A stretch of DNA of 64,000 bases from Theristus sp. LFF4_11. Lineage: Eukaryota; Nematoda; Chromadorea; Monhysterida; Xyalidae. Below the pieces are notes generated by a model that was given only the letters and a program-made list of their open reading frames with translations, made no database searches and was not told the DNA's origin. Below are positions 33,816-46,061 of this stretch, piece after piece. The stretch is taken from NCBI GenBank assembly GCA_030248135.1, contig JASANC010001743.1, forward strand, positions 42,245 through 106,244. Reading direction: 5' to 3'. Numbering within the stretch: position 1 is the first letter of the stretch; every line of letters begins with the position of its first letter. The translations under genes were made by a program, and so were the position numbers.

Positions 33816-35644
33816 TTCAAGAATTTGATTTTTTTCGCTTTCAGGTTTTTATCTTGTTAGTTTTCAGCTTAGCTGTTTAAATACCTAGTCATGTTCCCGT
33901 TTTTTCATTAGCATACCACTCACGTAACAGCCTGTTCACCAGAGCGTTTCGCGCATGATGAATAGACTGACTGCTTGCTTGCACCCAAACACGACTGCTG
34001 ATTGCCTGCGGGCGGACTGGTTTATCGCCGTGAAACGTGTGATCCGCTGTTTCGCTGATGTTTCAGCCAGACATCACATTCGTCTGCGCTGGTCATCATG
34101 TTTGATTTGGGCTCCGCGCCTTGTCGTGCTGACGAGCCTGGTGGTATACGCTTACCAGGCGAAACCGCAAAAAAAACAGCGCTTCCACGTTGTAAGTGGC
34201 ATTATTTGTGCAGTCACGTTCACTTTCTGAACGCCTGTGAGTTCTGCGCCGTGCGTCTCGCACAGTCGCTGCGTACATGCATCGGAAACGAAGCCATTTG
34301 TGTGTCGATATGCATGTCTCGGTCGACGGACAAAAAATTACAGAACTACCTATAATACCTCACATTGCGACCAATTAAGCGACCTGCCTCAACAAGTGAA
34401 GAGAGCGAAAACCTTCAATTAATGTCACGCGCAGATCATACGATATTCAGGTTTTTTTCATTGAAATATTTTTCTTATTGTTTCTCCTGGCATAGTTGGT
34501 CAAATGCAAGAAAAAAGAAAAAAAACTCGAGCAGAAGAAATACAGATCGTTTTGACCAGATTTTTTTTGCGGGAATTGGAGAACAATCTTTAAAAGTCAT
34601 CTAAAGTGTGTTTGTTTGAACCTGTCACTTTTTTGCAGATTATAGAGCGCGCGAAAGTGTGAATTGCAGCAAGAAGAACGAATGCATCGGGTTTGGTTGA
34701 AAACAAACACCCTACTACAGTGTCTAATTAATGTCTTCTTTCTTCTTTCTCGATCTCTGTATTCTGCTAAATAGTGTATGACAGGTGTAAAGAAACACAT
34801 TGTACCCAATAGAACTAGGTGGTTTGTAAAGTATGATCTTGCTTGATGGATTTAAAAAGCGAGCAGCAATATCAACAAGATCGTGTCGTGAGCCAATACG
34901 GTGCATTTCATGGGTTGGGAGCTTTTCACACTTGCATCCACATGTCGTCATCTGCTTTTTTAATTTTGCGGTTTCAGTTCATCACTTTTTTAGACAATCC
35001 AATAGTGACAGGCAGTCAGCAGCAGACGAGACGCTAAAATTCAAAACGAGGGCAAAAATAAAATCTAGAAATTGCGGGGCACTCTTTGTTCAGCGTATAT
35101 TTTTCACTTTTATCACGTTCGCGAATGTACCAATGACTAATAATTTGGTTTGCGAAAGGTCTGTTTAGTGAAATTAGAGTTGTGTTACAGTTACAGTTCT
35201 GTTACAGTTACAATGTTAGAGTTGTGCGGGTTAACAATGAAAGGGGCGGGAATAACATGCAGTAACATTTGATAAATTAAAAAAGACTTCCAATCTTGGC
35301 TTGAACATTATGATGTGCGCAACGAAAAACAATCTTTCACGCTCTGACATACTGTGCGGAAATTTGTAAGAAAAGTGGAGCGGGCAAGAATAAATCTTTG
35401 AGGCTACTAGTTGCACCCACTGTGACCTATTATTAACAACAAAACAAGAAACCTGTCAGTAATATTAATTAAAAACTGCGACATACGGAACTGAAATCAG
35501 TGGGGAAATGGACAAGAAACGTGGTTCGGTTTTATCGTTCCTAAGATACAAAAAAGGCAACAGCCTTGTGCTGACGTCGGAGTCTTGAAACATCGAAAGA
35601 CCATTTCTACCAGATTTTTTTCGATCGTGGGAGGTTTTTTTTAA
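33816..35644. other. Intergenic, one unassigned ORF
   Basis: Mostly AT-rich. The segment 33940-34330 has higher GC and a plus-strand frame (33955-34230) with two hydrophobic stretches. GTTACAGTTACAGTT-type short tandem repeats lie near 35183-35220. No recognised gene. Confidence 0.45.
33955..34230 (+). CDS. Unassigned ORF with hydrophobic segments
   Basis: A 91-codon frame containing LIWAPRLVVLTSLVVYAYQ and VVSGIICAVTF, possible membrane segments separated by a basic loop (AKPQKKQRF). Local GC is higher than the surroundings. No splice-linked partner or family recognised; may be chance. Confidence 0.2.
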   Translation: MMNRLTACLHPNTTADCLRADWFIAVKRVIRCFADVSARHHIRLRWSSCLIWAPRLVVLTSLVVYAYQAKPQKKQRFHVVSGIICAVTFTF

Positions 35645-36579
35645 CTAGCCAATTGACCCGTGCCTACGGCACGGTTAGCTGGAAACACAATTATTATTTT
35701 TGAGTGGATTTTGCCCGATTTTGGCTTTTTGAACCGTGCTAAAAAGTGCATTGCATTTTGATTTTGAGCTGCTTTAGTCATTCCCGTTCAAACTATCAAA
35801 AACAATATTCTGATCGCGAACACTATCTTTACTGCATTCTGTTTTAAAATTAAAAACAATCTTTTTTAATCACTAATGGTCAATTGCTGTTCCCGCTAAA
35901 AACAATTTTAAAGCTAATTGAATTGAACCGACAAAAAGCAACGCTTTATAAAATTTTTTTTTTTTTCAATTGTTCGAATTTTTTTTTTTTTTATTAACCC
36001 CTGTTGAAAACAAATTTGAAATGCGTTTTATAACTTTGCTGTAATGTTTTTACCCGTTCACCCTGCTCTAAGCTAATCCTTATCACGCACTTCATTAACA
36101 ACCCCCCCCCCGTGTATTTGATTTCGCAATAAATTTTTTAGTTGACTTGTTTAGATCAAACTTTTTTGAAAAAGTTCTCAAGCAAAAACTTTTCAACCAA
36201 AAGATACTGAAAAATAACGTTTTGAAATGAAAGTGCAATATGCACTTGCAATGTCTATGTCGTTTTGCAACCCGATTTTTGAAAACAATAATTGCAACCA
36301 TTCTTCACAGTTGGTTTTCTCTCATTTTACGCTTTCGGTCATCAACTTGTGACCAGCAACAATTGCCATCAATTGTCAATCGCATGTTAAGGCGCTGTCG
36401 CGAATGACCAAAGAGTATCATGATGACTTCGTAGTGAACAGTGACGTTTTTGAGAAAATAATTGGCATTGATAATAGGTTAAAAATTGAGATGCAGTTTT
36501 TTAAATAGCAAAAATGAGCGGCAATTCAAAAAGCAAAAAAGTGCCACACACAGACACGACTATTATCTTAGTATTAAGA
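35645..36579 (-). mobile_element. Non-autonomous Helitron, copy A (array unit 5 in element order)
   Basis: Read on the minus strand, it starts TC (TCTTAATACTAAG) and ends with hairpin CCGTGCC-GTA-GGCACGG followed ten bases on by the terminus CTAG, then a host T. TC start, 3' hairpin, CTRR end and A/T insertion are Helitron hallmarks. No Rep/helicase, so non-autonomous. Its 5' region matches copies B, D and E; its 3' end matches C, so it is a mosaic. Confidence 0.85.
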
Positions 36580-37820
36580 CTAGCCTATTGACCCGAGCGT
36601 ATGTGGCTTAATCAATGCCAAACCTTTTTGGTGAAGTGGCATTGACTTAGAAAGAAAAAACAGTAACGTTTACTGAATAATAACCCTGAAGAAAATTTAC
36701 CTTGTGCTGCCGTGAAGTCGCCTACAATTCAATATTTTTTAATGTATTTAAACAAATAAAAAATGCGAAGTTTATGATTTTGCTATTTTTACCCGTTTAC
36801 CCTAACCGAAGGCAAGCCTTTTTGTAAGTGAAGTAAAATTGAATAAAAAATATAAAAACTAACGTTTTTTTTAATTACCCGTTTTAGAAAGCTAATGCTT
36901 TTTTACCCGTTTACCTAAGCCAAGCCTTTTTTGTATAGTGAAAATGCAAAGTTTATGATTTTGCTATTTTTACCCGTTCACCCTAACCTAAGTCAAGCCT
37001 TTTTGTAAGTTAAGTAAGATTGAATAAAAACTTTAAAAATTAACGTTTTTTCATTTAAAAAATACCCGTTTTAAAAAGCGAATGCTTCTTTTACCCGGTT
37101 ACCCTTACATAAGCCAAACTTTTTTCTAAAGTGAAAATGAATAGAAGAAACAAAAAAGTGACGTTTATAATTTCGTTTTGCAGTCATTGCTTCTTTTTAC
37201 CCGTTTACCCCAACATGACCCAAACATTTTGCAAAGTGAAAATGAATGGTAAATACTACCATTTCGACCCAATTAAAAACTAATTTTTTTCAAAGACGGT
37301 TTTGTTACATCTTTCGCAGTCGCTCGTCAAGTTTTGAGCAGCAACAATTGCCAGTTGCCCATCGTGCGTTACGTTGAAATTATCGCTCATAACCATGGAG
37401 TATCAATTTGAAAATGAAACATGGAGTATCAATTTCAATGAAATTTTTACTTGTTGTGCATCCAAAGTGCAACTTGCAATGCCGATGTCGATGTGCGTTT
37501 TGCAACCCGATTTTTAAAAACAAAAAAGTTCAAACTTTTTTCAAAGACGGTTTTGTTACATCTTTCCCAGTCGATCATCAAGTTTTGATCAGCCACGCTT
37601 CCATTTGCCTATGCTGCGCTGAACTGTCTCTGTTGACCAAAGAGTATCATGATGACTCCAGCTATGAAGAGCGACGTTTTGAGAAAACAATCTCAACTGG
37701 CATTAATAAAAAATAGGTTAAGGAAATTGAGATGGATTTTTCTTAAGTAGCAAAAAAGGCGGCAATTCAAATTGCAAAAAAGTGCCACGCACTGACAGAC
37801 ACTTTGTAAATTTAATAATA
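36580..37820 (-). mobile_element. Non-autonomous Helitron, copy B
   Basis: Minus-strand 3' terminus CTAG at 36583-36580 is joined directly to the TC start of copy A. The 3' hairpin is degenerate. The 5' dinucleotide is TA instead of TC. The interior has ~180-bp tandem units (ACCCGTTCACCCTAACC, CAAGCCTTTTTGTAA). A plus-strand frame at 37408-37716 (HPKCNLQCRCRCAFC) recurs in copies D and E, but the same region is also open on the other strand, so it is probably not a gene. Confidence 0.8.
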
Positions 37821-40039
37821 CTAGCAAATTGACCCGTGCCTACGGCACGGTTAGCTGATAACTACAATTATTATTTTTGAGTGGATTTTCGCTTTTTGAC
37901 CTATGCCCACGATCCGGACTAAAAATGCATTGCATTTTGATTTTGAGCTGCTTCAACCGACTGTTGTTGATTTACCATAGAAATGAACGTTCATTTTTAA
38001 AGAACTCGTATCTGTCGATGCTTCTACTTTTTGAAAATCATAGCATTTCAGTTTTTTGAAAACAGTATGTGATTTTGCTGACTTTATTGCTGTCGATTCA
38101 ATCGTAACCTGATTTAGTCACCGTATCACTTATTACTATGTGGTTTGGTTAATGCTGTTTCAGCATCATTCAGAGCCACAGATACTATTTTTCAACTTGC
38201 CAATCATTTTGATGAGAACCGCTGTTTTTTTAATTCAGCGTAAATATTCTTTGATCTGCAAGCAACAGTAGCAACACAATCATAACTGCATTGCCATTCA
38301 AAATATGAAAAACAATCTTTTTTAATCAGCAACAAACAACTGCCATTTAAAGTATCAAGATAAACTCTGATTTGTTACCTTCTTCAATATCGCTTAATTG
38401 TAGTTTCATTCTTTTTTGTATTCCACTGTCATTCCCGTTTAAAGTATCAAAAATGTTCTTTGATCAGCGACAATTAACAACCATTCCCTCAAAATATCAA
38501 AAATCAATCTTGTTTTGTTAGCTTTTCCATGTCGTCAAATGTCGTTCAACTACCATTCCTGATCAAAAAAAATTAAAAAAAACGTCGTTTGATCTGGAAC
38601 AATCAACCGATACCGGTTTAAAATATTAAAAAACTAAAAGCAATCTGTTTTAGTCAGCTGCATTTCGCGTTCATTTCTTTTCAGTATAACAAAAACAATC
38701 TTGTATTATGATCAGCAACAACTATCATGTTCAAAATCTTTTTGAAATCCCGTTCAAAATCAGCAGCAATCTTTCAATCTTTTTAGTCAGTTTCATTTCA
38801 CTATCATGACCGTTAAAAGTATAATAAAATAATCTTTGATCAGCAACACTCAAATGCTATTCCCGTTCAAAATATTAAAAAATCATACCCGTTTAAGGTA
38901 TCAAAAAACAATCTTTTGATGATGAGCGACAATTAACAGTCATTCCCGCTCAAAGCATCAAAATCAATCTTTGCTATTCCTGTTCAAAAAAAAATTAAAA
39001 AAACATGTCGTTTGATCAGCAACAATCAGCTGATGCCGGTTTAAAATATTTAAAAAAAATGAAAGCAACTTGGTTCAGTCAGCTGCATTTCGCTGTCATT
39101 TCTGTTCAGTATAATAAAAACAATCTTGTATGATCAGCAACAGCTATCCCGTTCAAAAAGCAATCTTTTAAGCTTCTTAGTGAGTTGCATTTTACTGTCA
39201 TGACAGTTAAAAGTATGATAAAACAATTTTTGATCAGCAACACCCAACTGCTTCGTTTAAAATTCCCGTCCAAAATATTTAAAAACCCTCTTCTGATCAG
39301 AATCATTCAACTGTTACTCTCGTTAAAAAATTGATCAATTTTATGTGGACCGTTCCACTGCTTCGCCGTCGATCATGGCCACATCTTTGTTGATGCTGCA
39401 ATCTATATCTTGTGGTACTACAGTCTATTTTTTGTTCAGAAACAATCAATCACTTCTTGTTAGCTATTGTAATGAAGTTCTATCTTTTCGTGTAAAGGAG
39501 GCGGCGTAATGTTGAATGATGTGTGGAAAAGCCGCACAGCTGAAAAGATGTGTCGCGCCCGAACGTAGTTCGAATACTATATAAAACAAAATTATTTAGT
39601 GAGGAAAGATTCTGATTAGCTTTTTCTCCAATTTTTTTGCACGAATCTGCCGACAGAATACGTCAAGTTTCGGTGATTTCAAATTATTGCCGCACAGCCA
39701 TAAAAAATTTTGTCTACCCTATCTTTGCGTGCAAACGCATATTGATTGGGGCCCGTTTAATGAGAAAGATAATAGATGGCAAACAGCAGCAACAGCCAAA
39801 TCAAAGTGGTCGATTGTTTTCATTGCATTGTTTTCATTGCATAAGAATGATGATGATTAGGACTTTTACAGAACATAGAGAGTAAAAAATTCTCATGAAT
39901 AATCATTAAAAATGGAGTGCAGCTAGAGATGATGATATATATATGGCAAATTCATAATAGCTTGGCGCCAATTCAAATCGACCAAAATTGACACGCTAAG
40001 ACACACACACGGTCTTCCTGTTTTAGTATTATAGATAGA
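37821..40039 (-). mobile_element. Non-autonomous Helitron, copy C
   Basis: The 3' end (minus strand) is hairpin CCGTGCC-GTA-GGCACGG then CTAG at 37824-37821; the 5' end starts TCTATCTATAATAC at 40039. It is 2.2 kb, with an interior of TTCCCGTTCAAA/GATCAGCAACA tandem-like words unlike copies B, D and E. No Rep/helicase frame. Confidence 0.8.
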
Positions 40040-41338
40040 CTAGCCAATTGACCCGAGCGTATGTGGCTTAATCAATGCCAAGCCTTTTTGGTGAAGTGGC
40101 ATTGACTTAGAAAGAAAAAAACAGTAACGTTTACTGAATAATAACCCTGAAGAAAATTTACCTTGAGCTGCCGTGAAGTCGCCTACAATACAATATTTTT
40201 TAATGTATTTAAATAAAAAATGCGAAGTTTATGATTTTGCTATTTTTACCCGTTCACCGTAACCTAAGGCAAGCCTTTTTGTAAGTGAAGTAAAATTGAA
40301 TAAAAAATATAAAAACTAACGTTTTTTTCAATTACCCGTTTTAAAAAGCTAATGCTTCTTTTACCCGTTTACCTAAGCCAAGCCTTTTTTGTAAAGTGAA
40401 AATGCGAAGTTTATGATTTTGCTATTTTTCCCCTTTCACCCTAACCTAAGTCAAGCCTTTTTGTATGTGAAGTAAGATTGAATAAAAAATATAAAAATTA
40501 ACGTTTTTTCATAAAAAACCCCCTTTTTTAAAAAGCTAATGCTTCTTTTACCCGTTTACCTAAGCCAAGCCTTTTTTGCAAAGTAAAAATGCGAAGTTTA
40601 TGATTTTGTTATTTTTACCCGTTCATCTTAACCTAAGTCAAGCCTTTTTGTATGTGAAGTAAGATTGAACAAAAACATAAAAATTAACGTTTTTTTCAAT
40701 TACCCGTTTTAAAAAGCTAATGCTTCTTTTACCCGTTTACCTAAGCCAAGCCTTTTTTGTAAAGTGAAAATGAATAGAAGAAACAGAAAAGTGACGTTTA
40801 TAATTTAGTTTTGCAGTCATTGCTTCTTTTTACCCGTCGCAGTCGCTCGTCAAGTTTTGAGCAGCAACAATTGCCAGTTGCCCATCGTGCGTTGCATTGA
40901 AATTACCATGGAGTATCAATTTGAAAATGAAACATGGAGTATCAATTTCAATGAAATTTACTTGTTTTGAATCCAAAGTGCAACTTGCAATACCGATGTC
41001 GATGTGCGTTTTGCAACCCGATTTTTAAAAACAAAAAAGTTCAAACTTTTTTCAAAGACGGTTTTGTTACATCTTTCCCAGACGATCATCAAGTTTTGAT
41101 CAGCCACGCTTCCATTTGCCTGTGCTGCGCTGAACTGTCTCTGTTGACCAAAGAGTATCATGATGACTTCAGCTATGAAGAGCGACGTTTTGAGAAAACA
41201 ATCTCAACTGGCATTAATAAAAAAATAGGTTAAGGAATTTGAGATGGAGTTTTCTTAAGTAGCAAAAATGGGCGCCAATTCCAATTGCAAAAAAGTGCCA
41301 CACACGGACAGACAAATTGTAAATTTAGTAGTAGTGGA
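40040..41338 (-). mobile_element. Non-autonomous Helitron, copy D
   Basis: The terminus CTAG at 40043-40040 abuts the TC start of copy C. The 5' start is TCCACTACTACTAAATT at 41338. It is closely related to copies B and E, with three ~185-bp internal tandem units. Confidence 0.8.
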
Positions 41339-42608
41339 CTAGCCTATTGACCCGAGCGCAATGCCAAGCCTTTTTGGTGAAGTGGCATTGACTTAAAAAG
41401 AAAAAATCAGTAACGTTTACTGAATAATAAATCTAAAGAAAATTTACCTTGTGCTGCCGTGAAGTCGCCTACAATACAATATTTTTTAATGTATTTAAAT
41501 AAATAAAAAATGCGAAGTTTATGATTTTGCTATTTTTACCCGTTCACCCTGACCGGAGGCAAGCCTTTTTGTAAGTGAAGTAAAATTGAATAAAAAATAT
41601 AAAAACTAACGTTTTTTTCAATTACCCGTTTTAAAAAGCTAATGCTTTTTTACCCGTTTACCTAAGCCAAGCCTTTTTTGTAAAATGATAATGCGAAGTT
41701 TATGATTTTGCTATTTTTACCCGTTCACCCTAACCTAAGTCAAGCCTTTTTGTATGTGAAATAAGATTGAATAAAAAACATAAAAATTAACGTTTTTTTC
41801 AATTACCCGTTTTAAAAAGCTAACGCTTCTTTTACCCGTTTACCTAAGCCAAGCCTTTTTTGCAAAGTGAAAATGCGAAGTTTATTAATTTACTATTTTT
41901 ACCCGTTCACCCTAACCTAAGTCAAGCCTTTTTGTAAATTAAGTAAGATTGAATAAAAAATATAAAAAGTAACGTTTTTTCATTAAAAAATACCCGTTTT
42001 AAAAAGCGAATGCTTCTTTTACCCGGTTACCCTAACATAAGCCAAGCCTTTTTTGTAAAGTGAAAATGAATAGAAGAAACAGAAAAGTGACGTTTATAAT
42101 TTAGTTTTGCAGTCATTGCTTCTTTTCACCCGTCGCAGTCGCTCGTCAAGTTTTGAGCAGCAACAATTGCCAGTTGCCCATCGTGCGTTGCATTGAAATT
42201 ACCATGGAGTATCAATTTCAATGAAATTTACTTGTTTTGCATCCAAAGTGCAACTTGCAATGCCGATGTCGATGTGCGTTTTGCAACCCGATTTTTAAAA
42301 ACAAAAAAGTTCAAACTTTTTTCAAAGATGGTTTTGTTACATCTTTCCCAGTCGATCATCAAGTTTTGATCAGCCACGCTTCCATTTGCCCATGCTGCGC
42401 TGAACTGTCTCTGTTGACCAAAGAGTATCATGATGACTCCAGCAATGAAGAGCGACGTTTTGAGAAAACAATCTCATCTGGCATTAATAAAAAAAATAGG
42501 TTAAGGAAATTGAGATGGAGTTTTCTTAAATAGCAAAATGGGCGCCAATTCAAATTGCGAAAAAGTGCCACGCACACACAGACAAATTGTAAATTTAGTA
42601 GTAGTAGA
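41339..42608 (-). mobile_element. Non-autonomous Helitron, copy E (upstream end of the array)
   Basis: It starts TCTACTACTACTAAATT at 42608 next to host A (minus strand) and ends CTAG at 41342-41339, directly joined to the TC of copy D. Internal ~180-bp units are near 41540, 41720 and 41900. Confidence 0.8.
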
Positions 42609-42663
42609 TTTTCAGCACAAAACGTTACAGAAAACCGCTTATTCTCGACTCGACAAAGTCGCT

Positions 42664-43112
42664 TACCGTATTACCTCTATTAAACCTCCCCCCAAAATTA
42701 AACCCCCCCCCAAAAAATAAACCCCCACCCCCTCGACAAGTTTCCAAATAATCCCCCCCCAAAAATAATCCCCTATGGGGGATTATTGAAACCTGTTTGA
42801 AACACATACCCAGCGAATTTAGTAGCTGGTTGTAGTGAAAATGATGAAATTGTGCTTCCAAAGGCCCCAAATGAATGAGTTAATGGTAATTTCATTACAA
42901 AAGGCTGTTGTAAAAGGAAATTTCTATGTAGAGTAGAAGTTTCTGCGACTTCCTTCCTGCCATGGAAGGTATTTTTGCCATTTTGCCCACTCCTAAAAAT
43001 GGTTTCCAAATAACCCCCCCCAAAATAAAGCCCCCCCCAAAAATAAACCCCCACCCCCAGAAGTCGCTGAAGAAATAAACCCCCATGGGGGTTTATTAGA
43101 GGTAATACGGTA
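42664..43112. mobile_element. MITE with TACCGTATTACCTCTA ends and AAACCCCCCCC arms
   Basis: Inverted ends TACCGTATTACCTCTATTAA and TAGAGGTAATACGGTA enclose C-rich arms (CCCCCCAAAATAAACCC) arranged as inverted repeats around a unique core of about 240 bp. 449 bp, non-coding. Confidence 0.85.
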
Positions 43113-44669
43113 CATGCAAAGCCATGAAAACGTTTTTCCTAATTGGGTTTTCATGCGTTTTGCAGCGAGTGCAGCCGCAAAAAGCAGGAAGCCAACAAAA
43201 CCCCTTAGAAACCACGGGCGTCTTGATTCGTGATAACCAGCAATAACGCATAAAAGAGGTATATGCTTTGAAAACGTCCGGAAATAAACTGAGCTGAGGA
43301 TTGTATACTCGAGCGATATTAATTATTATAAACAATAGTGCCGTTTGTGATGTCTTTTTTCCCATGAAGATTCCGAAAATAGGAACAACATGCATCACGT
43401 CGAAATCAACCAACCAATTCAAATATTGTGCCACGACACGGACTGTGTTGTGCGTGTTTTCCTGGCTAAAAAATAATACACGGAAACACATATACATTTG
43501 TATTTATCGTTCTCAACTTCACCGACTAGAATATTCAAATATTCATCACGTATTTGATGTAGAAAAGTAAACTTTGACGCAGAAAGCCTCGATGCACTTG
43601 ACACACTGTGCCGAACGTCTGCTGATGAAACCAGCGGATTTTGTTTTTCTTTGCTATAGGCACAGATAAATACAGTTTACTTCCCGTTACTACAAAAGGC
43701 AACCCATCGGCGTGCTTGCTTCTATTTCGCTTCAACCGCGGTTCCGGAGCAAAAATGGAGACGCATTATTACGACCTGAATCGACAGACCGGCGCAATAC
43801 GACACTAATGGAAATGCTAATTATTTCAATAGTTCATACCAGCGTCGGCGCACGTAGGTATCGTGTTTTGTAAATTTGTTAAAATGTGCTAAGTTTGAAA
43901 ACCCCAGAAAAAATCAAAAAAAATCGAAATCGCTTTGTCCCATGATGAAATGTCTGATGTCGAAATCGCTCATGATGCAGGCTCATACGAAAGGAAAGTT
44001 GCAGCACCCCCAAACGAACAATGGTGTCCACAACCGACGCCATGACTAGGAATAAAAACTCAACAGTTTGAACTGCACTTGTTACTATACGATTGCTGGC
44101 CAACTTTGCTGAGTGTGTGGTTATCTTATTTTAACACGCTTTCAGCTTCAATCTAGGCTCGCATGCATCTCTCAGGTGCATAAAACGTTTTTAAAAATGG
44201 AACACACGGTTTTTGTTGATGCACAGGACAGAACAGATGCAGTCGAAATCGCCCTTTACTTGCCTTGAAGAGATGACGTCATCGAAAACACGGTTTGTCC
44301 TTTCATTGATTTACGGTTTAAAATCATTGATAACATTAATAATCCATATTGCACTGCAACAAAATAGCAGATACGCACTAAACACGCGCAATTATCACGC
44401 ACGTTGTTTATGAGAAACTGGAGATGCCGCTGGCTTCCCATATATAGAAGACGCCGCAAGGCTAATCATGTTAACAGTAAACAAGTCGGTTTGAAACACG
44501 TGCGATACACATATTGTTGTTGCACTTTGGCGCCGCTGCGGTTCGGTTTCAAACGCAATTTAGCGTCCGTCACGCTGCGCGCACGTATGTACAGAAACAC
44601 GAAACTCGCTCTGACGCCGGTGCACTGCAGTGACATGTCGTGTCGGGGAACTACAGTTGTTGTGTTATG
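43113..44669. other. Intergenic, no gene recognised
   Basis: Several short open frames on both strands, none with family motifs or convincing splice sites. The 44400-44660 segment is somewhat GC-richer. No RNA gene seen. Confidence 0.45.
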
Positions 44670-45159
44670 TACAGGGTGATCCAAAAAAACTACACGATAA
44701 GAATCGGCTCTAGCTCGCCAACGGGTGGATCGTTTGGACTGAAATTTTAACCAAGCATCACAAAAAGTTTTTTTGTATTTTGTGTGTTAAAAATTCAGAC
44801 GAATTGGTCAAACCCTGTGATGAATGCGAAATGAAATAGTGAAAACGTAAAAAAATTGACTTTTGCGCCAAATACAGCACGGTGAGCCTAGCGCACGTCC
44901 ACCACTCAGCGCTCAAGGAGATGTTTCAGCTTTCTGCTATGAATTTTTGCTTTTTTATGAATGAACTTTTGCTTTTCTGAATTTTATAAAAACGATTCTT
45001 ACGTTGTTTTTTGAGATAAATACAAAGCTTACGTTGTATCTTACGATAAAAAATAAAAAGCTTTTTGTGATGCTTGGTTAAAATTTCAGTCCAAACGATT
45101 CACCCGTTGGTGAGCTAGAGCCGACTCTTATCGTGTAGTTTTTTTTGGATTACCCTGTA
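44670..45159. mobile_element. Mariner-type foldback MITE
   Basis: Long inverted ends: TACAGGGTGATCCAAAAAAA with a ~100-bp arm reaching GCATCACAAAAAG, mirrored by CTTTTTGTGATGC to TTGGATTACCCTGTA. TA is present at both outer edges. No transposase. Confidence 0.85.
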
Positions 45160-45178
45160 GGTTAGAAAGGCATTCATA

Positions 45179-45427
45179 CGTGAAGTTCGCTGTTTGCGGT
45201 TTCGCCAGGTAGACGCATACCGCGGTGTCCCCTGGCTCGTCAGTGCGACGGACACCAGGCAGAACTGCCGAAGGTGTTTTACCACAGACAGATCTTATAG
45301 TTTGGGTAAACCATCGCGAACCCGAGTAGTAAAATCTCACAAAATCAACAACCCCGGGCACTAAAGCCACAAGCGACCCGGTGTTTTGCAAGCGCATGCA
45401 ACACGTGAAGTTCGCTGTTTGCGGTTT
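45179..45427. repeat. Direct repeat pair enclosing ~200 bp
   Basis: CGTGAAGTTCGCTGTTTGCG followed by GTTT occurs at 45179-45202 and again at 45403-45426. The enclosed segment is GC-richer than the flanks. It may be the duplicated ends of a small element; class unknown. Confidence 0.5.
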
Positions 45428-45659
45428 GCACACTGCATTTCGGCCTCGCCAACATCAGATGCAGAAGAGTGGTGGCCGCACCAGTTATTATGTCCCATTT
45501 GTGCGATCAAACCATTCGCTTGTCGTGTAGTCGCCAGTGCTTTTAGTTTAGCTGCCGTTGCACGTGAAAAAATAAGTGAAACCGAAGAGGTGAACAAAAC
45601 TGATTTTTTAAAGCAAAGCACGTTATATTGTTCTGAGACGTTAGAATATAAATTTACAC

Positions 45660-45928
45660 TACAGTATGGCCGAATGAATAAGGCAGTCCATCAAGGCGGA
45701 ATCAGTCTCAGACTAGGAGTCGTCTTTTTCAAAAATACCAACATAATAACTAATCATGTGCGCAAAGCACAAAAAATGAACAGAATAACTTCAAGAATCC
45801 ATTAGTCTAAAAAAGCGCGCAAAACTTGGCGCACAATTTGGTTTCTGAACGGTTTTTTTCTTACATTCAAATTTCGCGCTCTCCTTGCACCCTGAAAAAA
45901 GCTGCCATGTTTACTCGGCCATTCCGTA
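45660..45928 (+). mobile_element. MITE, TACAGTATGGCCGAAT family, full copy
   Basis: Full-length sister of the element at 19459-19727, with ends TACAGTATGGCCGAATG and TCGGCCATTCCGTA. It lies just 3' of the F-box gene. Confidence 0.85.
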
Positions 45929-46005
45929 CAACAGCCCGTCTGACCGTCAATCGTAATATAACGTTGCGGGGCTGCTGCAACAGCGCACCGGTTTCTGCAC
46001 GGAAC

Positions 46006-46006
46006 A

Positions 46007-46047
<41 letters not shown>
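46006..46047. repeat. (AAC)n microsatellite
   Basis: About 13 AAC units. It lies immediately downstream of the F-box stop codon, so as GTT repeats in the 3' UTR of that gene. Confidence 0.9.
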
Positions 46048-46049
<2 letters not shown>

Positions 46050-46061
46050 TATCAGAGTTCA

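Noticed and set aside
36580..42533. ~180-bp tandem units inside Helitrons as a CRISPR-like array
   Set aside because: Units are direct diverged repeats with no constant-repeat and variable-spacer pattern, in a eukaryotic transposon.
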